Shown piece by piece: positions 9,214-17,732 of a stretch of DNA of 63,887 bases. How positions within the stretch are numbered: the stretch's first letter is position 1; each line of letters opens with the position of its first letter. A program made the position numbers and the translations under genes. A model generated the notes under the pieces. The model did not search any database. It was not told where the DNA came from and was given only the letters and a program-made list of their open reading frames with translations. Source of the DNA: an uncultured Oscillospiraceae bacterium (GTDB lineage Bacteria > Bacillota > Clostridia > Oscillospirales > Oscillospiraceae); the NCBI GenBank assembly GCA_947599875.1, contig CANQFV010000013.1:1-63887 (forward strand). The letters run 5' to 3'.

Positions 9214-9773
9214 TTACCCGTAGGCCCGTTGCATCTGCTCCATGAGCGATCCTCCGGTGGCCTTCTTCTCCCGGGCGCCGCACTCGGCGATCTGGTAGCA
9301 GGCTATCTGGTCAAAGACCATCCCCAGGGGGAGATTTTCGATCTCATCCCGGGTCATTCCGGCACGCTGGCCGTTGTAGTAGAGCCACGCGGAGCTTGGT
9401 CGTCCCGCGTGGCCTCCGCGTTTTTTGGCACGGTCTCGACTTCCCGCTCCGTGTCGCCCCGCATGGCGGCCAGGACAGCGCCCACCGCCTTTGCGGCGTC
9501 GGTGTCCAGCACGTCGATGGGGTCGCACGGCAGCTTGGGCGGCAGATCCGTCCCCAGGATGGACTCATAGCACCGCCCCGCCTTAATGAGGATCTTCAGG
9601 GTCTCGTTGAGGGTGTCCAGCAGAGTATCCATGTCGGCGCTGTTGGAGAGCTTCTCGCCAAGCTTACTGAGATCGCCGAATTTGGCGTTAAGCTCTTTGA
9701 CCGCCCTCAGCGTCAGGCGGATGGGGTGCTTCTGCCCCGCAAGCTCGATATACCCGGTTTTCCGCTCGCTCAT
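9214..9773 (-). CDS. Tail assembly chaperone gpGT (-1 frameshift product)
   Basis: The frame -1 to gpG is open past the gpG stop to TAA at 9216-9214. If ribosomes slip at A AAA AAC (9426-9420), the G sequence up to VETVPKN continues as RGGHAGRPSSAWLYYNGQRA and then GMTRDEIENLPLGMVFDQIA. The extension ends EQMQRAYG, so the fusion is about 186 residues. An extension of this size, ending just before the tape measure, is the conserved GT layout of siphoviruses. The T part usually recruits major tail protein. Confidence 0.85.
9354..9773 (-). CDS. Tail assembly chaperone gpG
   Basis: This 139-residue protein is encoded between the major tail protein and the tape measure, the invariant position of the lambda G-type chaperone. 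It begins MSERKTGYIELAGQKHPIRL and shows the small alpha/beta chaperone pattern (LTLRAVKELNAKFGDLSKLG). It overlaps the major tail gene stop by 4 bp. Its 3' part contains a slippery heptamer, which yields a longer GT product in the -1 frame. It is expected to coat the tape measure before tail-tube polymerisation. Confidence 0.85.
   Translation of the reverse strand: MSERKTGYIELAGQKHPIRLTLRAVKELNAKFGDLSKLGEKLSNSADMDTLLDTLNETLKILIKAGRCYESILGTDLPPKLPCDPIDVLDTDAAKAVGAVLAAMRGDTEREVETVPKNAEATRDDQAPRGSTTTASVPE
9420..9426 (-). promoter_or_regulatory. -1 ribosomal frameshift slippery site
   Basis: In the gpG reading frame the codons are CCA AAA AAC, giving the canonical X XXY YYZ heptamer A AAA AAC. 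Downstream sequence in the -1 frame is open for about 70 codons, while the zero frame stops at 9354. This is the standard programmed frameshift of tail chaperone genes. Confidence 0.88.
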
Positions 9774-10402
9774 ACCGCGCTCTCCTTAAACGTCTGCTGG
9801 ATGTACGCCAGCGCCGCCCGGAGCGTGGGGAACATGGCGCTCTCGTACCAGGGGCTGCCGTTTTTGTCCTCGCCGGCCACCTGTCCCGTGATCTCGGGCG
9901 TCTGCCACTCGATGGTCTCACCCTTTGTCTGGGCCGCCTCATTGGGCGGGGTGAATACCACCTCCCGGTAGATCACTACCTCGTGATAGCCGGCATCGTT
10001 GTCGATCTGGTGCTGGCGGACGTAGGCCGCGCCCACGGGGGCGGACTTCTCCGCGCCGGTGTATTTCAGGGCCTTGCCCTTCTTTTCCTCCTCGTTAAGG
10101 CCGGAGGACGCCTCCTCGTCGGAGATCGTCACATCCTCCACCTTGATGCCGAAGAGATCCGCCGCGGCGTCCCGCCCCAGGGTGTCCAGCGTCATCGTAA
10201 GCGTGCCGCCCGTGCCGGAGGTGGTGTCGTTCTCCTTGGGCCTGTTGTTGGCGTAGAGGGGACTTGCCTGTGAGGCGCGCCGCTCAAAATTGGCCGAAAT
10301 GGCCTCGCCCATCTGCTTCATGCCGCCGGTGTACCCGGTAACGACGCCGTCCTTCTTCACGCACTTGGCGTAATAGACGCCGTACATGCCGTAAACAGCC
10401 AT
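9770..10402 (-). CDS. Major tail protein
   Basis: The product has 210 residues and begins MAVYGMYGVYYAKCVKKDGV. The N-terminus and overall size match the major tail tube proteins of Firmicutes siphoviruses (phi13-type), with a conserved hydrophobic core segment (LTMTLDTLGRDAAADLFG). A central loop (DEEASSGLNEEEKKGKALKY) precedes the C-terminal beta strands. Location between the HK97 gp10-like protein and gpG is diagnostic. It forms the tail tube around the tape measure. Confidence 0.9.
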   Translation of the reverse strand: MAVYGMYGVYYAKCVKKDGVVTGYTGGMKQMGEAISANFERRASQASPLYANNRPKENDTTSGTGGTLTMTLDTLGRDAAADLFGIKVEDVTISDEEASSGLNEEEKKGKALKYTGAEKSAPVGAAYVRQHQIDNDAGYHEVVIYREVVFTPPNEAAQTKGETIEWQTPEITGQVAGEDKNGSPWYESAMFPTLRAALAYIQQTFKESAV

Positions 10403-10409
10403 GATTTGC

Positions 10410-10835
10410 TCATCCTTTCATAATTTTTTCCAATTCTCGGTCGAAGGCGTCCTGCATGGCGTCCACCGCCGCCTTTGCCGATCGCCGCTTGGCCGGCCCG
10501 ACGAAGGGATGCTTTGGGGTTTTGCTCGTCCCGCTCTCCATGATCCTCGCCATCATGGCGTTGGGGATCCCCCGGTCGTTGTACCCCTCAAAGCCCACCT
10601 TTACGTCGTATACCCCTTCCCGCTCGCCCACGGGGGAGATGCCAAGGCCCTCCTCAAGCCCGCGCTTGGTGATACCCGTGACCTCCGGCAGCCCCTGGAT
10701 CCCGCGGTTGATCTCGTCTTTGACGATGGCCGCGCCGCCGGTCAGGGCGCTTTCGATTGCCCTTTTGGATTCGTTCCCCAGGGCGTAGATCCGGTTGGCA
10801 AATTCAGCCCCCGTTTTGATCACGAATCTCGCCAT
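10410..10835 (-). CDS. HK97 gp10-family connector/tail protein
   Basis: The product has 141 residues. The N-terminus (MARFVIKTGAEFANRIYALG) and the C-terminal region with GTSKTPKHPFVGPAKRRS followed by a helix (AKAAVDAMQDAFDRELEKIM) are typical of HK97 gp10-like proteins, which act at the head-tail interface. It lies immediately upstream of the major tail gene and overlaps the preceding gene by 32 bp. Confidence 0.88.
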   Translation of the reverse strand: MARFVIKTGAEFANRIYALGNESKRAIESALTGGAAIVKDEINRGIQGLPEVTGITKRGLEEGLGISPVGEREGVYDVKVGFEGYNDRGIPNAMMARIMESGTSKTPKHPFVGPAKRRSAKAAVDAMQDAFDRELEKIMKG

Positions 10836-11166
10836 CCTCGATCTCCCACCCCCATTCGTAGTGGAGGAGTCCCGTGTCCTCCTCGTACTGTACGGACAGC
10901 AGCCTCCAGGCGCAAACCCCGTCCAGGGCCTCCTGGACGGCTTTTATCAGCGGCTCCCCGTCCCGGTTGCGGGTGAACAGGTCAACGGTGCCGGCCACGG
11001 ATCCCGCTCTCTTTCTCCCGCTGCCGAAAACCGTGTCCCCGGCGCCGTACTCCGCCCACACGATGTAGGGTCTCTCCCGGCTTTCCGGCTCCGGCATGGC
11101 CTTAAAATGCCAAACGTCTGGTGATACGGCCAGGAGCGCCTGCTTGATCCGCTCATCGTATGTCAT
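10804..11166 (-). CDS. Putative tail terminator / completion protein
   Basis: I chose the internal ATG at 11166 (MTYDERIKQALLAVSPDVWH), giving 120 residues. The longer frame to 11217 adds a Trp/Arg-rich leader inside the preceding gene. Size, the IKAVQEALDG helix and the C-terminal HYEWGWEIEDGE strand fit the tail-terminator family found between gp10 and head-closure proteins. The assignment rests mainly on position. Confidence 0.7.
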   Translation of the reverse strand: MTYDERIKQALLAVSPDVWHFKAMPEPESRERPYIVWAEYGAGDTVFGSGRKRAGSVAGTVDLFTRNRDGEPLIKAVQEALDGVCAWRLLSVQYEEDTGLLHYEWGWEIEDGEIRDQNGG

Positions 11167-11500
11167 AGTCCTTATCCAGCCTCCTGAGCGCCAGATCCAT
11201 GCAAGGCGGCTCCACATCCCGGGGGTGCTGGATCTGGGTGATCTGATACTGTTTCCCGTCGTTGGGGATCGCGATCTCCAGGGCGGAGACCGGGACTCTC
11301 TGGCACCGGAGTACCAGGTCCACCCGGTCGCCCGCTCTCAGCGCCTCATAGTGCCGCGTGACGCCTACCGTCCGCTCCTCATACCGGAGCGTCACCTCCG
11401 GCCGCAGGACAGGACGTGGGGCCTCTCCGGGCTTTCCGGCGTTGTGTGCGGAGTAGATCCGCACCACGCCGTCACAATAGCTCTGGGTGTTCTTGGTCAA
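11153..11500 (-). CDS. Head closure protein
   Basis: A 115-residue beta-rich protein (MTKNTQSYCDGVVRIYSAHN) with RAGDRVDLVLRCQRVP and YQITQIQHPRDVEP motifs, consistent with the small barrel-like head-tail joining proteins (SPP1 gp16-like). It overlaps the genes on both sides by short stretches, as is usual in translationally coupled connector operons. It is expected to seal the portal complex after packaging. Confidence 0.72.
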   Translation of the reverse strand: MTKNTQSYCDGVVRIYSAHNAGKPGEAPRPVLRPEVTLRYEERTVGVTRHYEALRAGDRVDLVLRCQRVPVSALEIAIPNDGKQYQITQIQHPRDVEPPCMDLALRRLDKDYDIR

Positions 11501-11774
11501 ACCGGCTCACCTCTCCTTCCGCCCGCAGCTCATTGAGCAGCGTGGCGTAGTCCCGGGCGAAATCCGCCAGCACATTGGCCCTGGCGTACCGGGCGTACTC
11601 AAAGAGCAGCTCCCGCGCCCTCGTGCCCTCGTCAAAGCTCAGCGTGCCCCCGCTCCGCCCCTCCAGATAGGTTTTGCCTCTGGCCAGGATCCCCAGGAGC
11701 TTTTGATCTCCCCCGGCGTCCTCCCAGGTGATATCAAGATAGTTCCGGAGCGGCGCCAGCAGCTCCTTATCCAT
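11472..11774 (-). CDS. Head-tail connector (gp6/gp15-like)
   Basis: A 100-residue all-helical protein: MDKELLAPLRNYLDITWEDA, then a LLGILARGKTYLEGRSG segment, then ELLFEYARYARANVLADFA. This is the pattern of HK97 gp6 or SPP1 gp15 connector proteins that bind the portal. It lies one gene downstream of the capsid cluster and overlaps both neighbours by a few bases. Confidence 0.82.
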   Translation of the reverse strand: MDKELLAPLRNYLDITWEDAGGDQKLLGILARGKTYLEGRSGGTLSFDEGTRARELLFEYARYARANVLADFARDYATLLNELRAEGEVSRFDQEHPELL

Positions 11775-12165
11775 CGGCTCCCTCCAGGGTCGCCCCGGAG
11801 AAGTCGAGTGTCGAGATGGTCTCGCCGGCGGCGGAGAACGTCACCCGGGTGCCCTTGATATTCTCCACCCGGATCGTCCAGTAGCGATCCGTCTCCGTCT
11901 TGGGCTTGCCGTCGCCGTTATCAACGGTGATGGGTACCCCCTCGTACTTCTCGGCCAGCTCCACGGGGAAGAAGTGGCCGGTCTTCTGCTTGGCGCTGAA
12001 GGCCGCAAAGTCCTTCTGCTCTTTGATGGTGCCCTTGACGGCTCCGTCCACGCCGCTCCACTCGATGGTGCAGTCAGCGCCGATCAGCTCCGACACCGGC
12101 TTTCCGCCCAGATAGTCCAGGGCCTGACCCTGCCCGGGCACGCTTACCCGGTCAGGCCCGCTCAA
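11767..12165 (-). CDS. Hypothetical head protein after the capsid gene
   Basis: A 132-residue protein starts at ATG 12165, overlapping the capsid stop by 4 bp. The N-terminus is Gly/Pro-rich and disordered (MSGPDRVSVPGQGQALDYLG). The rest is beta-rich with a KQKTGHFFPVELAEKYEGVP segment. Position fits a capsid decoration or minor head protein. I do not recognise a family. Confidence 0.6.
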   Translation of the reverse strand: MSGPDRVSVPGQGQALDYLGGKPVSELIGADCTIEWSGVDGAVKGTIKEQKDFAAFSAKQKTGHFFPVELAEKYEGVPITVDNGDGKPKTETDRYWTIRVENIKGTRVTFSAAGETISTLDFSGATLEGADG

Positions 12166-13334
12166 GGGTTTTCCACTACCTCCACCTTGAGGTTGGTGGG
12201 CTTGAGGCCGGAGATGTCCAGGTAGATAAAGGCGTTCTCGTCCATCGCCCGGCCGTAGCCGTAGAGGTGAACGGCGTATACCCGGTTGCCCTCCAGGAAC
12301 TGGTAGTGGTCGCTGTACTCGATCTTGCCGCCCTTCTGGGTGCCAAGGCCCATCAGGTACTTCTTGGGCAGTCCGAAGATCGCCTTGTTCTCCGGGACGG
12401 CCGCGGACTGGACGACGGTCGTCGCGAACGGGAACACATCCGTGGCGTACCTCCCGTCAGCGCTGCGCACCGTGCTGCCGGGGAAGACCTTGGTGAAGTA
12501 GTCCTTGGGATTGACGGCCAGCATGACGCCGGTCACGGCCCTGGACTTGCCGTTGGGGCCTTTGGTCAGCGTGGACAGGAGCGTCCCGTAGGTTGTGGGG
12601 CTGAGATCCGTCACGGTGACGGTGTCCTTGGCGGTGTAAACGCCGTCCAGCGCCCCCGTGAGCTTGCGGTTCATGCCGACGGGCATGTCCTTGCCGGTGC
12701 CGTCGATGATCCCCGCCTCCAGCTGTGTGGCCGTGGCCTCCCCCAGCAGCTCCCGGACGTACCGATCCATCCACTCCGGCCCCAGATCCAGCACATACTT
12801 GGGCACCGGGATAAAGGCCGTCAGCTGCGCCAGGGTGAGATTGGTCTCCGTAAACTCGGCGCTGAGTTCGTCGGTGATCTTCTTCCCCAGGGGTCCCCAG
12901 GCGGCCACGCCGCCGCTCTTGGAGGTCAGCATCTTGATCAGCGCCCCGGTGGACTGGAAGTTGACCAGGCTCAGCAGGGGGTGGTTCTCCCGCAGATCCT
13001 CAAAGACGGCGTCGATCACCGTCTCCGGGAGGACGGTGTTCACCCCCGTCAGGGCCTGCTGAGGCGCGTCGGAGCGCATCGCCTCCATAAGGCCGGTGTA
13101 GAAGGTGCGCTCCTGGCTGGTCAGGGCACGCACGCCCCGGGCGGTCAGGATCTCCGCGTCATGGGAGGCCTGCAGCTCCCGGATCTCCCCCCGGATGTTC
13201 TCCTCGATGTCCCCGGCCAGGTCGTCAAAGGCCTGGGCGAAGGCGTCGGCGTTGTCGTTTCTCACCGCGTCGGCAAGGCGCTGGAGGATGTCGTTCCTCC
13301 TGCTCTGCTGCGCGTCAAGGTTTCTCATGGGCAT
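12162..13334 (-). CDS. Major capsid protein, HK97 fold
   Basis: The product has 390 residues. The N-terminal 100 or so residues are a charged helical delta-type scaffold region (LAGDIEENIRGEIRELQASH). HK97-type motifs follow: VLPETVIDAVFEDLRENHPL, the E-loop region, LSTLTKGPNGK and the C-terminal FLEGNRVYAVHLYGYGRA. It lies directly downstream of the ClpP-like protease, which normally removes the delta domain during maturation. The cleavage site would be near residue 100-110 but is not certain from sequence. Confidence 0.93.
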   Translation of the reverse strand: MPMRNLDAQQSRRNDILQRLADAVRNDNADAFAQAFDDLAGDIEENIRGEIRELQASHDAEILTARGVRALTSQERTFYTGLMEAMRSDAPQQALTGVNTVLPETVIDAVFEDLRENHPLLSLVNFQSTGALIKMLTSKSGGVAAWGPLGKKITDELSAEFTETNLTLAQLTAFIPVPKYVLDLGPEWMDRYVRELLGEATATQLEAGIIDGTGKDMPVGMNRKLTGALDGVYTAKDTVTVTDLSPTTYGTLLSTLTKGPNGKSRAVTGVMLAVNPKDYFTKVFPGSTVRSADGRYATDVFPFATTVVQSAAVPENKAIFGLPKKYLMGLGTQKGGKIEYSDHYQFLEGNRVYAVHLYGYGRAMDENAFIYLDISGLKPTNLKVEVVENP

Positions 13335-13352
13335 ATTGTTTTCTCCTTTCGT

Positions 13353-14057
13353 TTACCTGGCGCCGAAGGCGCTCAGGAAGCTTTCAACTGTTTTCTTCGC
13401 CGGCGGCGCCGCCGGTGTCCTCTCCCCTGTCAGGAGCTTGGCCACCGTCTGCCTCACGGACTGCGTGGGCCGCCCCTCCCCGTCAAAGGGATCCTCGATC
13501 TCGGTGACAAAGCCCCACTCCAGGGCCTCCGCCGGCGCCATGAAGCGATCCTCCGTCATCAGGGAGACCACCTCGTCCCGGCTCCGTCCCGTCCTGGACA
13601 CATAGGCCGTCACCGACTGTTCCGTCACCGTGTCCAGATTGTCCGCCTCCGCCCGGAGCTGGGCGGCGTTGCCCGCCGCATAGGTACTGGCGGGGTGTAC
13701 AAGGATGCAGGAACAGCTCCTGGCGATCCTGCGCTCACCCGCCATCAGGATGACGCTGGCGGCGCTGCACGCAAAGCCGTCCACCACCGTGGTGACGTGG
13801 GCCGGGTGGGTCATCAGCGTATTCATAATTGCCAACGCCTCGCTGACCTCCCCGCCGTAGCTGTTGATGTGGACGCGGATCTCGTCGGCGTCGATCTTAG
13901 TGATCTGCGTGGTGAGGCGCCAGCTGGATACGTCGCTCTCCATCCAAGGGAAGCTTGTGATATCGCCGAAAATGTAGATATCCGCCTCCCGGCTCCCCTC
14001 GTCCTGCACAAGGCTCCAGTATGTGGCGCGGGTCTTGTTATTGGGCATCGTTTTCAC
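13353..14057 (-). CDS. ClpP-type prohead maturation protease
   Basis: A 234-residue serine protease of the ClpP fold. VHINSYGGEVSEALAI (about 62-77) forms the oxyanion region, GFACSAAS carries the nucleophile Ser98, and LVHPAS carries His121. It overlaps the portal stop region by 20 bp and precedes the capsid gene, the standard HK97-like order portal-protease-capsid. It is expected to cleave the capsid delta domain. An alternative start is Met4. Confidence 0.92.
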   Translation of the reverse strand: MKTMPNNKTRATYWSLVQDEGSREADIYIFGDITSFPWMESDVSSWRLTTQITKIDADEIRVHINSYGGEVSEALAIMNTLMTHPAHVTTVVDGFACSAASVILMAGERRIARSCSCILVHPASTYAAGNAAQLRAEADNLDTVTEQSVTAYVSRTGRSRDEVVSLMTEDRFMAPAEALEWGFVTEIEDPFDGEGRPTQSVRQTVAKLLTGERTPAAPPAKKTVESFLSAFGAR

Positions 14058-15198
14058 CTCCCTTCAGCTCCTCCAGAAGCTTCTCGATACTGGAGTAATT
14101 TTTTGTCATAAAATGCTCCCAGGCCCAGGCCTCCTGGATCAGCGGCATCCCCAGGATCCCGCGGATATCGTTGACGCACAGCACCCCGCTGGAGACCAGC
14201 TTGTCCACGCCGGCCGCCACGTCCAGCACGTCTATGTGCCTCATGGCGCTGGTGTCTATCCGGACGCAGGATCCGCCCAGGTAAGCGCCGCGCCCGTACC
14301 TCTTTCGGTTGATCTCCTCCTGGAGGAGATCCGCCAGCGGGTCAACGCAAAAGGTCAGCGCCTGATCCGTGGCGGACGCCACATCCTGCACCGTCCCGTT
14401 TACGATCTGCGCCGGGATCCCAAAGCCCCGGGCCGTGAAATCCGTCACGTCGTCGATAAGCGCCCGGATGTCCCGGGTGGAATCGTTGGTGTAGGTTTTG
14501 TGGGTCAGCTCCTGGAATTTCATCCCCTTGTACAGGGGCAGGACGGCGTTCTCCGCGTCAACAAATTTTTTAAACTCGTCGTTGCGGATGCTCGTGAGCC
14601 GGTCGTTAAACTGCTTGTTCCCGCTCATCGCCTGGTCAAGCTCCAGGGTGCCCTTCGTCCCGCGGGATCTCTGGTAGCTCTTCATCCCGTAGGTGATGAG
14701 CTTGCTGTAGGACTCGTAGAGGCCCTGCAGCACCTTGCCCACATCCCGGTCGTTGAGCCTGAAATATAAGACCTCGTTCCCCGGGAAGACCCGGGAGAAG
14801 GTAAAATCGTCCACCGTCACCTGGCGGAACACGTCGGGATAGAGGGCGTATGCCTCCCGGCTGTAGTCGTCCGCCACATAGAGACGGCCCCCATGCTCCA
14901 CCACCAGCGCCTCGTTCCGCCGGTAGAGGCTGAAGATGAGCTTGTGGAGGAATACGGAGCTTGACTGATTTTGATTCGGCTCCACATTCCAGAGGTAATA
15001 TTCCGGCCCCTTCACCTCCCGGCCGGAGCTGAAGGTTTTGAATTCGCACTTTGATATGGCGTTGGCCACGAAATTCACGCAGGCGTGGAAGGCCAGCTCC
15101 CGGATGTATGTATCCGTGTACAGGTCAAAAAACTCCTCCTCCGTGATCTCCTTCGGCTCATCTTTGCCGAAGAGCTTCCGGAAAAGCTTAAACGCCAT
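14038..15198 (-). CDS. Portal protein, HK97 family
   Basis: The product has 386 residues. The N-terminus MAFKLFRKLFGKDEPKEITE and the stretch HACVNFVANAISKCEFKTFS are typical of HK97 portals. Later motifs include PGNEVLYFRLNDRD and TARGFGIPAQIVNGTVQDVA. It forms the dodecameric ring through which the terminase packages DNA. It lies between the large terminase and the protease. Confidence 0.93.
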   Translation of the reverse strand: MAFKLFRKLFGKDEPKEITEEEFFDLYTDTYIRELAFHACVNFVANAISKCEFKTFSSGREVKGPEYYLWNVEPNQNQSSSVFLHKLIFSLYRRNEALVVEHGGRLYVADDYSREAYALYPDVFRQVTVDDFTFSRVFPGNEVLYFRLNDRDVGKVLQGLYESYSKLITYGMKSYQRSRGTKGTLELDQAMSGNKQFNDRLTSIRNDEFKKFVDAENAVLPLYKGMKFQELTHKTYTNDSTRDIRALIDDVTDFTARGFGIPAQIVNGTVQDVASATDQALTFCVDPLADLLQEEINRKRYGRGAYLGGSCVRIDTSAMRHIDVLDVAAGVDKLVSSGVLCVNDIRGILGMPLIQEAWAWEHFMTKNYSSIEKLLEELKGGENDAQ

Positions 15199-15216
15199 AT
15201 TCCACCGCCTCCTTCC

Positions 15217-16875
15217 TCATGCCGATATGACGCCCATATCCAGGCCGCCCTCCACATCCTCGTCGTTCGTCTCCTCCACGCACATGGAGGCGGCCAGCGC
15301 CATGAAGGGATCCGTCTTTCGGCTTTTTCCCTCGATTTTAGCGTAGTAGTAATTCCCCGTGTCCGTTCCGCCGCTCTTGCCGGCGCGGACAAGCTTGGTG
15401 TTATTGGCCGCCCACCGCAAGACCGGATCGTCCCCCCAGGCAAACAGCTGCTGGGAAAAGCAGCTGTCTATCACCGGCTGGACTCGCATGATGTCCGACG
15501 GCCGCACCAGGTAGACGTTGCCGTAGAGCTTGGGGTCAAAGCCGATGGAGCGCAGCGCCTCTTTGACCAGCGCGAAGCGGAAGCTGTCCAGGGCCACCGT
15601 CTTGATGTAGTGATTCTCCGCCTGGGCCAGGATCCAGTTGGCCAGCAGCTGCGGGGAGATCTCCACGTCGTCCACCGGCGTCAGGAGGCCCCGCTCCGCC
15701 CACTCCCTCCAGGGCGCCTTGATCCTCCCCAGATCCGGCGAGCGCAGGCAAAGCCAGGAGTGGTGTACGTCCAGGCGCCGGTCTCCGATCCGGCAGTGGA
15801 GGTTGGCGGAGGCAAAGTCCCGGACGGATGCGAAGTCTATGCCCACCGTGCAGACAAGCCCCGGGCGATCCACCCGGTTCGGCCTGCTTGTCGCGGCGAT
15901 GTTCGCCCACTCCGTGACGGCGATCTCCATGTTGGAGCGGGGCATGTTCATTCGCTTTGTGTAAAAATCCAGCTCCACCGTTTTGGAGTGGGGCATCTCG
16001 GCAAATTCCTGTTCCATCTCCACCCGCAGGGTGGGGAAATAGGGCAGGGATGGGTTGGCCTTTACCCACATCTCCCGCTCTTTGACCTCGTCCTCGCTGT
16101 CCACCTTGTAGATCAGGGGGCACAGGCGGCTTTCCGGGATCTCCCCGTCCAGGACGGACGCGGCCAGCGCCAGATCCGCGTCCAGGACGCCGTCGCGCAC
16201 ATAGCCGTTGGTGGTGATCTTAAAGATCCGGCAGTGACGCCGCTTGCCAAAGCCGGAGCGGAAAACCCGGATATTCTCGTCGGACTCGTACTCGTGTTCC
16301 TCGTCAAAGATGAGGCAGGCGGAGCGCTTTCCGTCCTTCGTCCTGGCGTTGGAGGTGTTAAACTTGATATAGCTGCCCGTCCTCAGGGACGTGATCTCTT
16401 CCTTCGTCCGGGTGTAAAAGCGCTGGAGCTTGTCCCAGTTGAGGCCCAGCATATCGTAGACATCCTCAAAGGACGTTCGCGCCTGGTCTTCGCTGTTGGC
16501 GATGATGTCCACGTTGTAGCCGGAAACGCCGTGATCCGGCGTCGTCAGGTACCAGGCCAGGGCGGAAATAAAGCCGTTTTTCCCGTTCCCGCGGCCCATC
16601 ATAATGAAAAATTCCGTGAAGACCAAGGTGTCGTCCGGGTAGTAGCAGTGGATCAGCGCCAGGACAAAAAGCTCCCAGTCCAGGAGCTTCATCCGGAAAT
16701 ACCGCTCGATAAGCTCCCGCGCCCGCTGCGTCTTTTCTGTGTCCACGGTCACGGTGGAATCGGACAGCTTCCGTTCCACAAGATCCATCGCCTTCAGCAT
16801 TTCCCGGCTGGCGGGGGTCTCCCCGCTCCGCAGTTTCTTGGCGTACAGGTCAATATAGGGGCATCCGGTGATCAA
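15217..16875 (-). CDS. terL: Terminase large subunit
   Basis: The product has 552 residues. The Walker-A-like motif MMGRGNGKNGF (P-loop about 94-100) and Walker B LIFDEEHE (188-195) define the ATPase. GIDFAS (345-350, Asp347) opens the C-terminal RNase H-like nuclease. It is of the group paired with P27-type small subunits. Its ATG overlaps the small-subunit TGA (ATGA at 16875-16872), so the two are translationally coupled. It packages concatemeric phage DNA into proheads. Confidence 0.95.
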   Translation of the reverse strand: MITGCPYIDLYAKKLRSGETPASREMLKAMDLVERKLSDSTVTVDTEKTQRARELIERYFRMKLLDWELFVLALIHCYYPDDTLVFTEFFIMMGRGNGKNGFISALAWYLTTPDHGVSGYNVDIIANSEDQARTSFEDVYDMLGLNWDKLQRFYTRTKEEITSLRTGSYIKFNTSNARTKDGKRSACLIFDEEHEYESDENIRVFRSGFGKRRHCRIFKITTNGYVRDGVLDADLALAASVLDGEIPESRLCPLIYKVDSEDEVKEREMWVKANPSLPYFPTLRVEMEQEFAEMPHSKTVELDFYTKRMNMPRSNMEIAVTEWANIAATSRPNRVDRPGLVCTVGIDFASVRDFASANLHCRIGDRRLDVHHSWLCLRSPDLGRIKAPWREWAERGLLTPVDDVEISPQLLANWILAQAENHYIKTVALDSFRFALVKEALRSIGFDPKLYGNVYLVRPSDIMRVQPVIDSCFSQQLFAWGDDPVLRWAANNTKLVRAGKSGGTDTGNYYYAKIEGKSRKTDPFMALAASMCVEETNDEDVEGGLDMGVISA

Positions 16876-17189
16876 AGGGTTTCATCCCCATTCAGCATCT
16901 TTGCCTTTGAGGGATCCATCCCCAGGGTGTCCAGGATCTTGAGCATCTGGCTGTTGACCTTCAAAAAATCCTGGAGGGAGTCGTTTGTCTTGAGATTGCC
17001 GGTGCCGTTGGCCATGTAGACCGTCACCTTGGCGCCCCGCTGCTTGATGTCCCGCAGCAGCTGCGTCTTGGTGTCGTAGAGGCTCATGTAATCCTCCACC
17101 ATGTCCTGGATGTGGGCAAGCTCCATCCCGCGCTGCCGCATGTAGTCCGTCAGCGCGTCCTTCACCTTTTTCTTCGCCGGCCTGGCCAT
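16872..17189 (-). CDS. terS: Terminase small subunit, P27 family
   Basis: I chose ATG at 17189 (MARPAKKKVKDALTDYMRQR), giving 105 residues and a GGTGAGG site just upstream. The frame stays open much further into the GC-rich repeat array, but that extension is Gly/Arg-repetitive and not protein-like. Conserved P27 features are the LYDTKTQLLRDIKQRG helix and NDSLQDFLKVNSQMLKILDT near the C-terminus. It recognises the packaging start site, for which the adjacent repeat array is an obvious candidate. Confidence 0.85.
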   Translation of the reverse strand: MARPAKKKVKDALTDYMRQRGMELAHIQDMVEDYMSLYDTKTQLLRDIKQRGAKVTVYMANGTGNLKTNDSLQDFLKVNSQMLKILDTLGMDPSKAKMLNGDETL

Positions 17190-17313
17190 CTTCCTCACCC
17201 CCCAAAAAATTCTGTGATCCGTAAAATGCGTCCGTCCCCGGCATACCCCCGGCATCCCGGCAAAGACTTCTCCGCCCGGCCTTCTCCGGCCCCAGCGTAC
17301 CGCCGGCATCCCG

Positions 17314-17593
17314 GCCGCCGTCCCAGGACTTGATTCCCGTCTCCCGGCATAGGCGTCCCCATCGGCATCCTGGCCGCCGTCCCCGGACTTGATTCCCGTT
17401 TCCCGGCATCGGCGTACCCATCCGGCATCCCGGCCTCCGTCCCCGGACTTGATTCCCGTTTCCCGGCATAGGCGTCCCCATCGGCATCCTGGCCGCCGTC
17501 CCCGGACTTGATTCCCGTCTCCCCGGCATCCCGGCCGCCGTCCCCGGACTTGATTCCCGTTTCCCGGCATCGGCCCCCGTCCGGCATCCCCCC
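17314..17593. repeat. Five tandem repeats of about 59 bp beside terS
   Basis: Five direct copies begin with GCCGCCGT or GCCTCCGT at 17314, 17373, 17433, 17492 and 17534, with unit lengths of 59, 60, 59, 42 and about 59 bp. Each contains the core GGACTTGATTCCCGT followed by CCCGGCAT. The unit length is not a multiple of three, yet the minus-strand frames stay open because stops are rare in this GC-rich sequence. The interval 17190-17732 holds no convincing gene. Its place between HNH and terS suggests a pac or cos recognition region. Confidence 0.9.
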
Positions 17594-17732
17594 GGGTCCC
17601 GGAAAAAATCCCCTCACGCGCCCGCGCACACGCCCGCGCATACCGCGCACACGCGTCGCCGCCATCTCTTGTCCTACCTGCAGTCGAGTAGGTCACAAAG
17701 GATTAAAACGCGTTTTTTCCGACCGGGGGGTA

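Noticed and set aside
17314-17593. CRISPR-like array
   Set aside because: The units repeat nearly their full length with no unique spacers, and no cas genes are present.
17190-17696. N-terminal extension of terS through the repeat array
   Set aside because: The extension is a Gly/Arg/Asp repeat read in different phases of a 59-bp unit, so peptide repeats shift between copies. A good ATG with a ribosome site exists at 17189.
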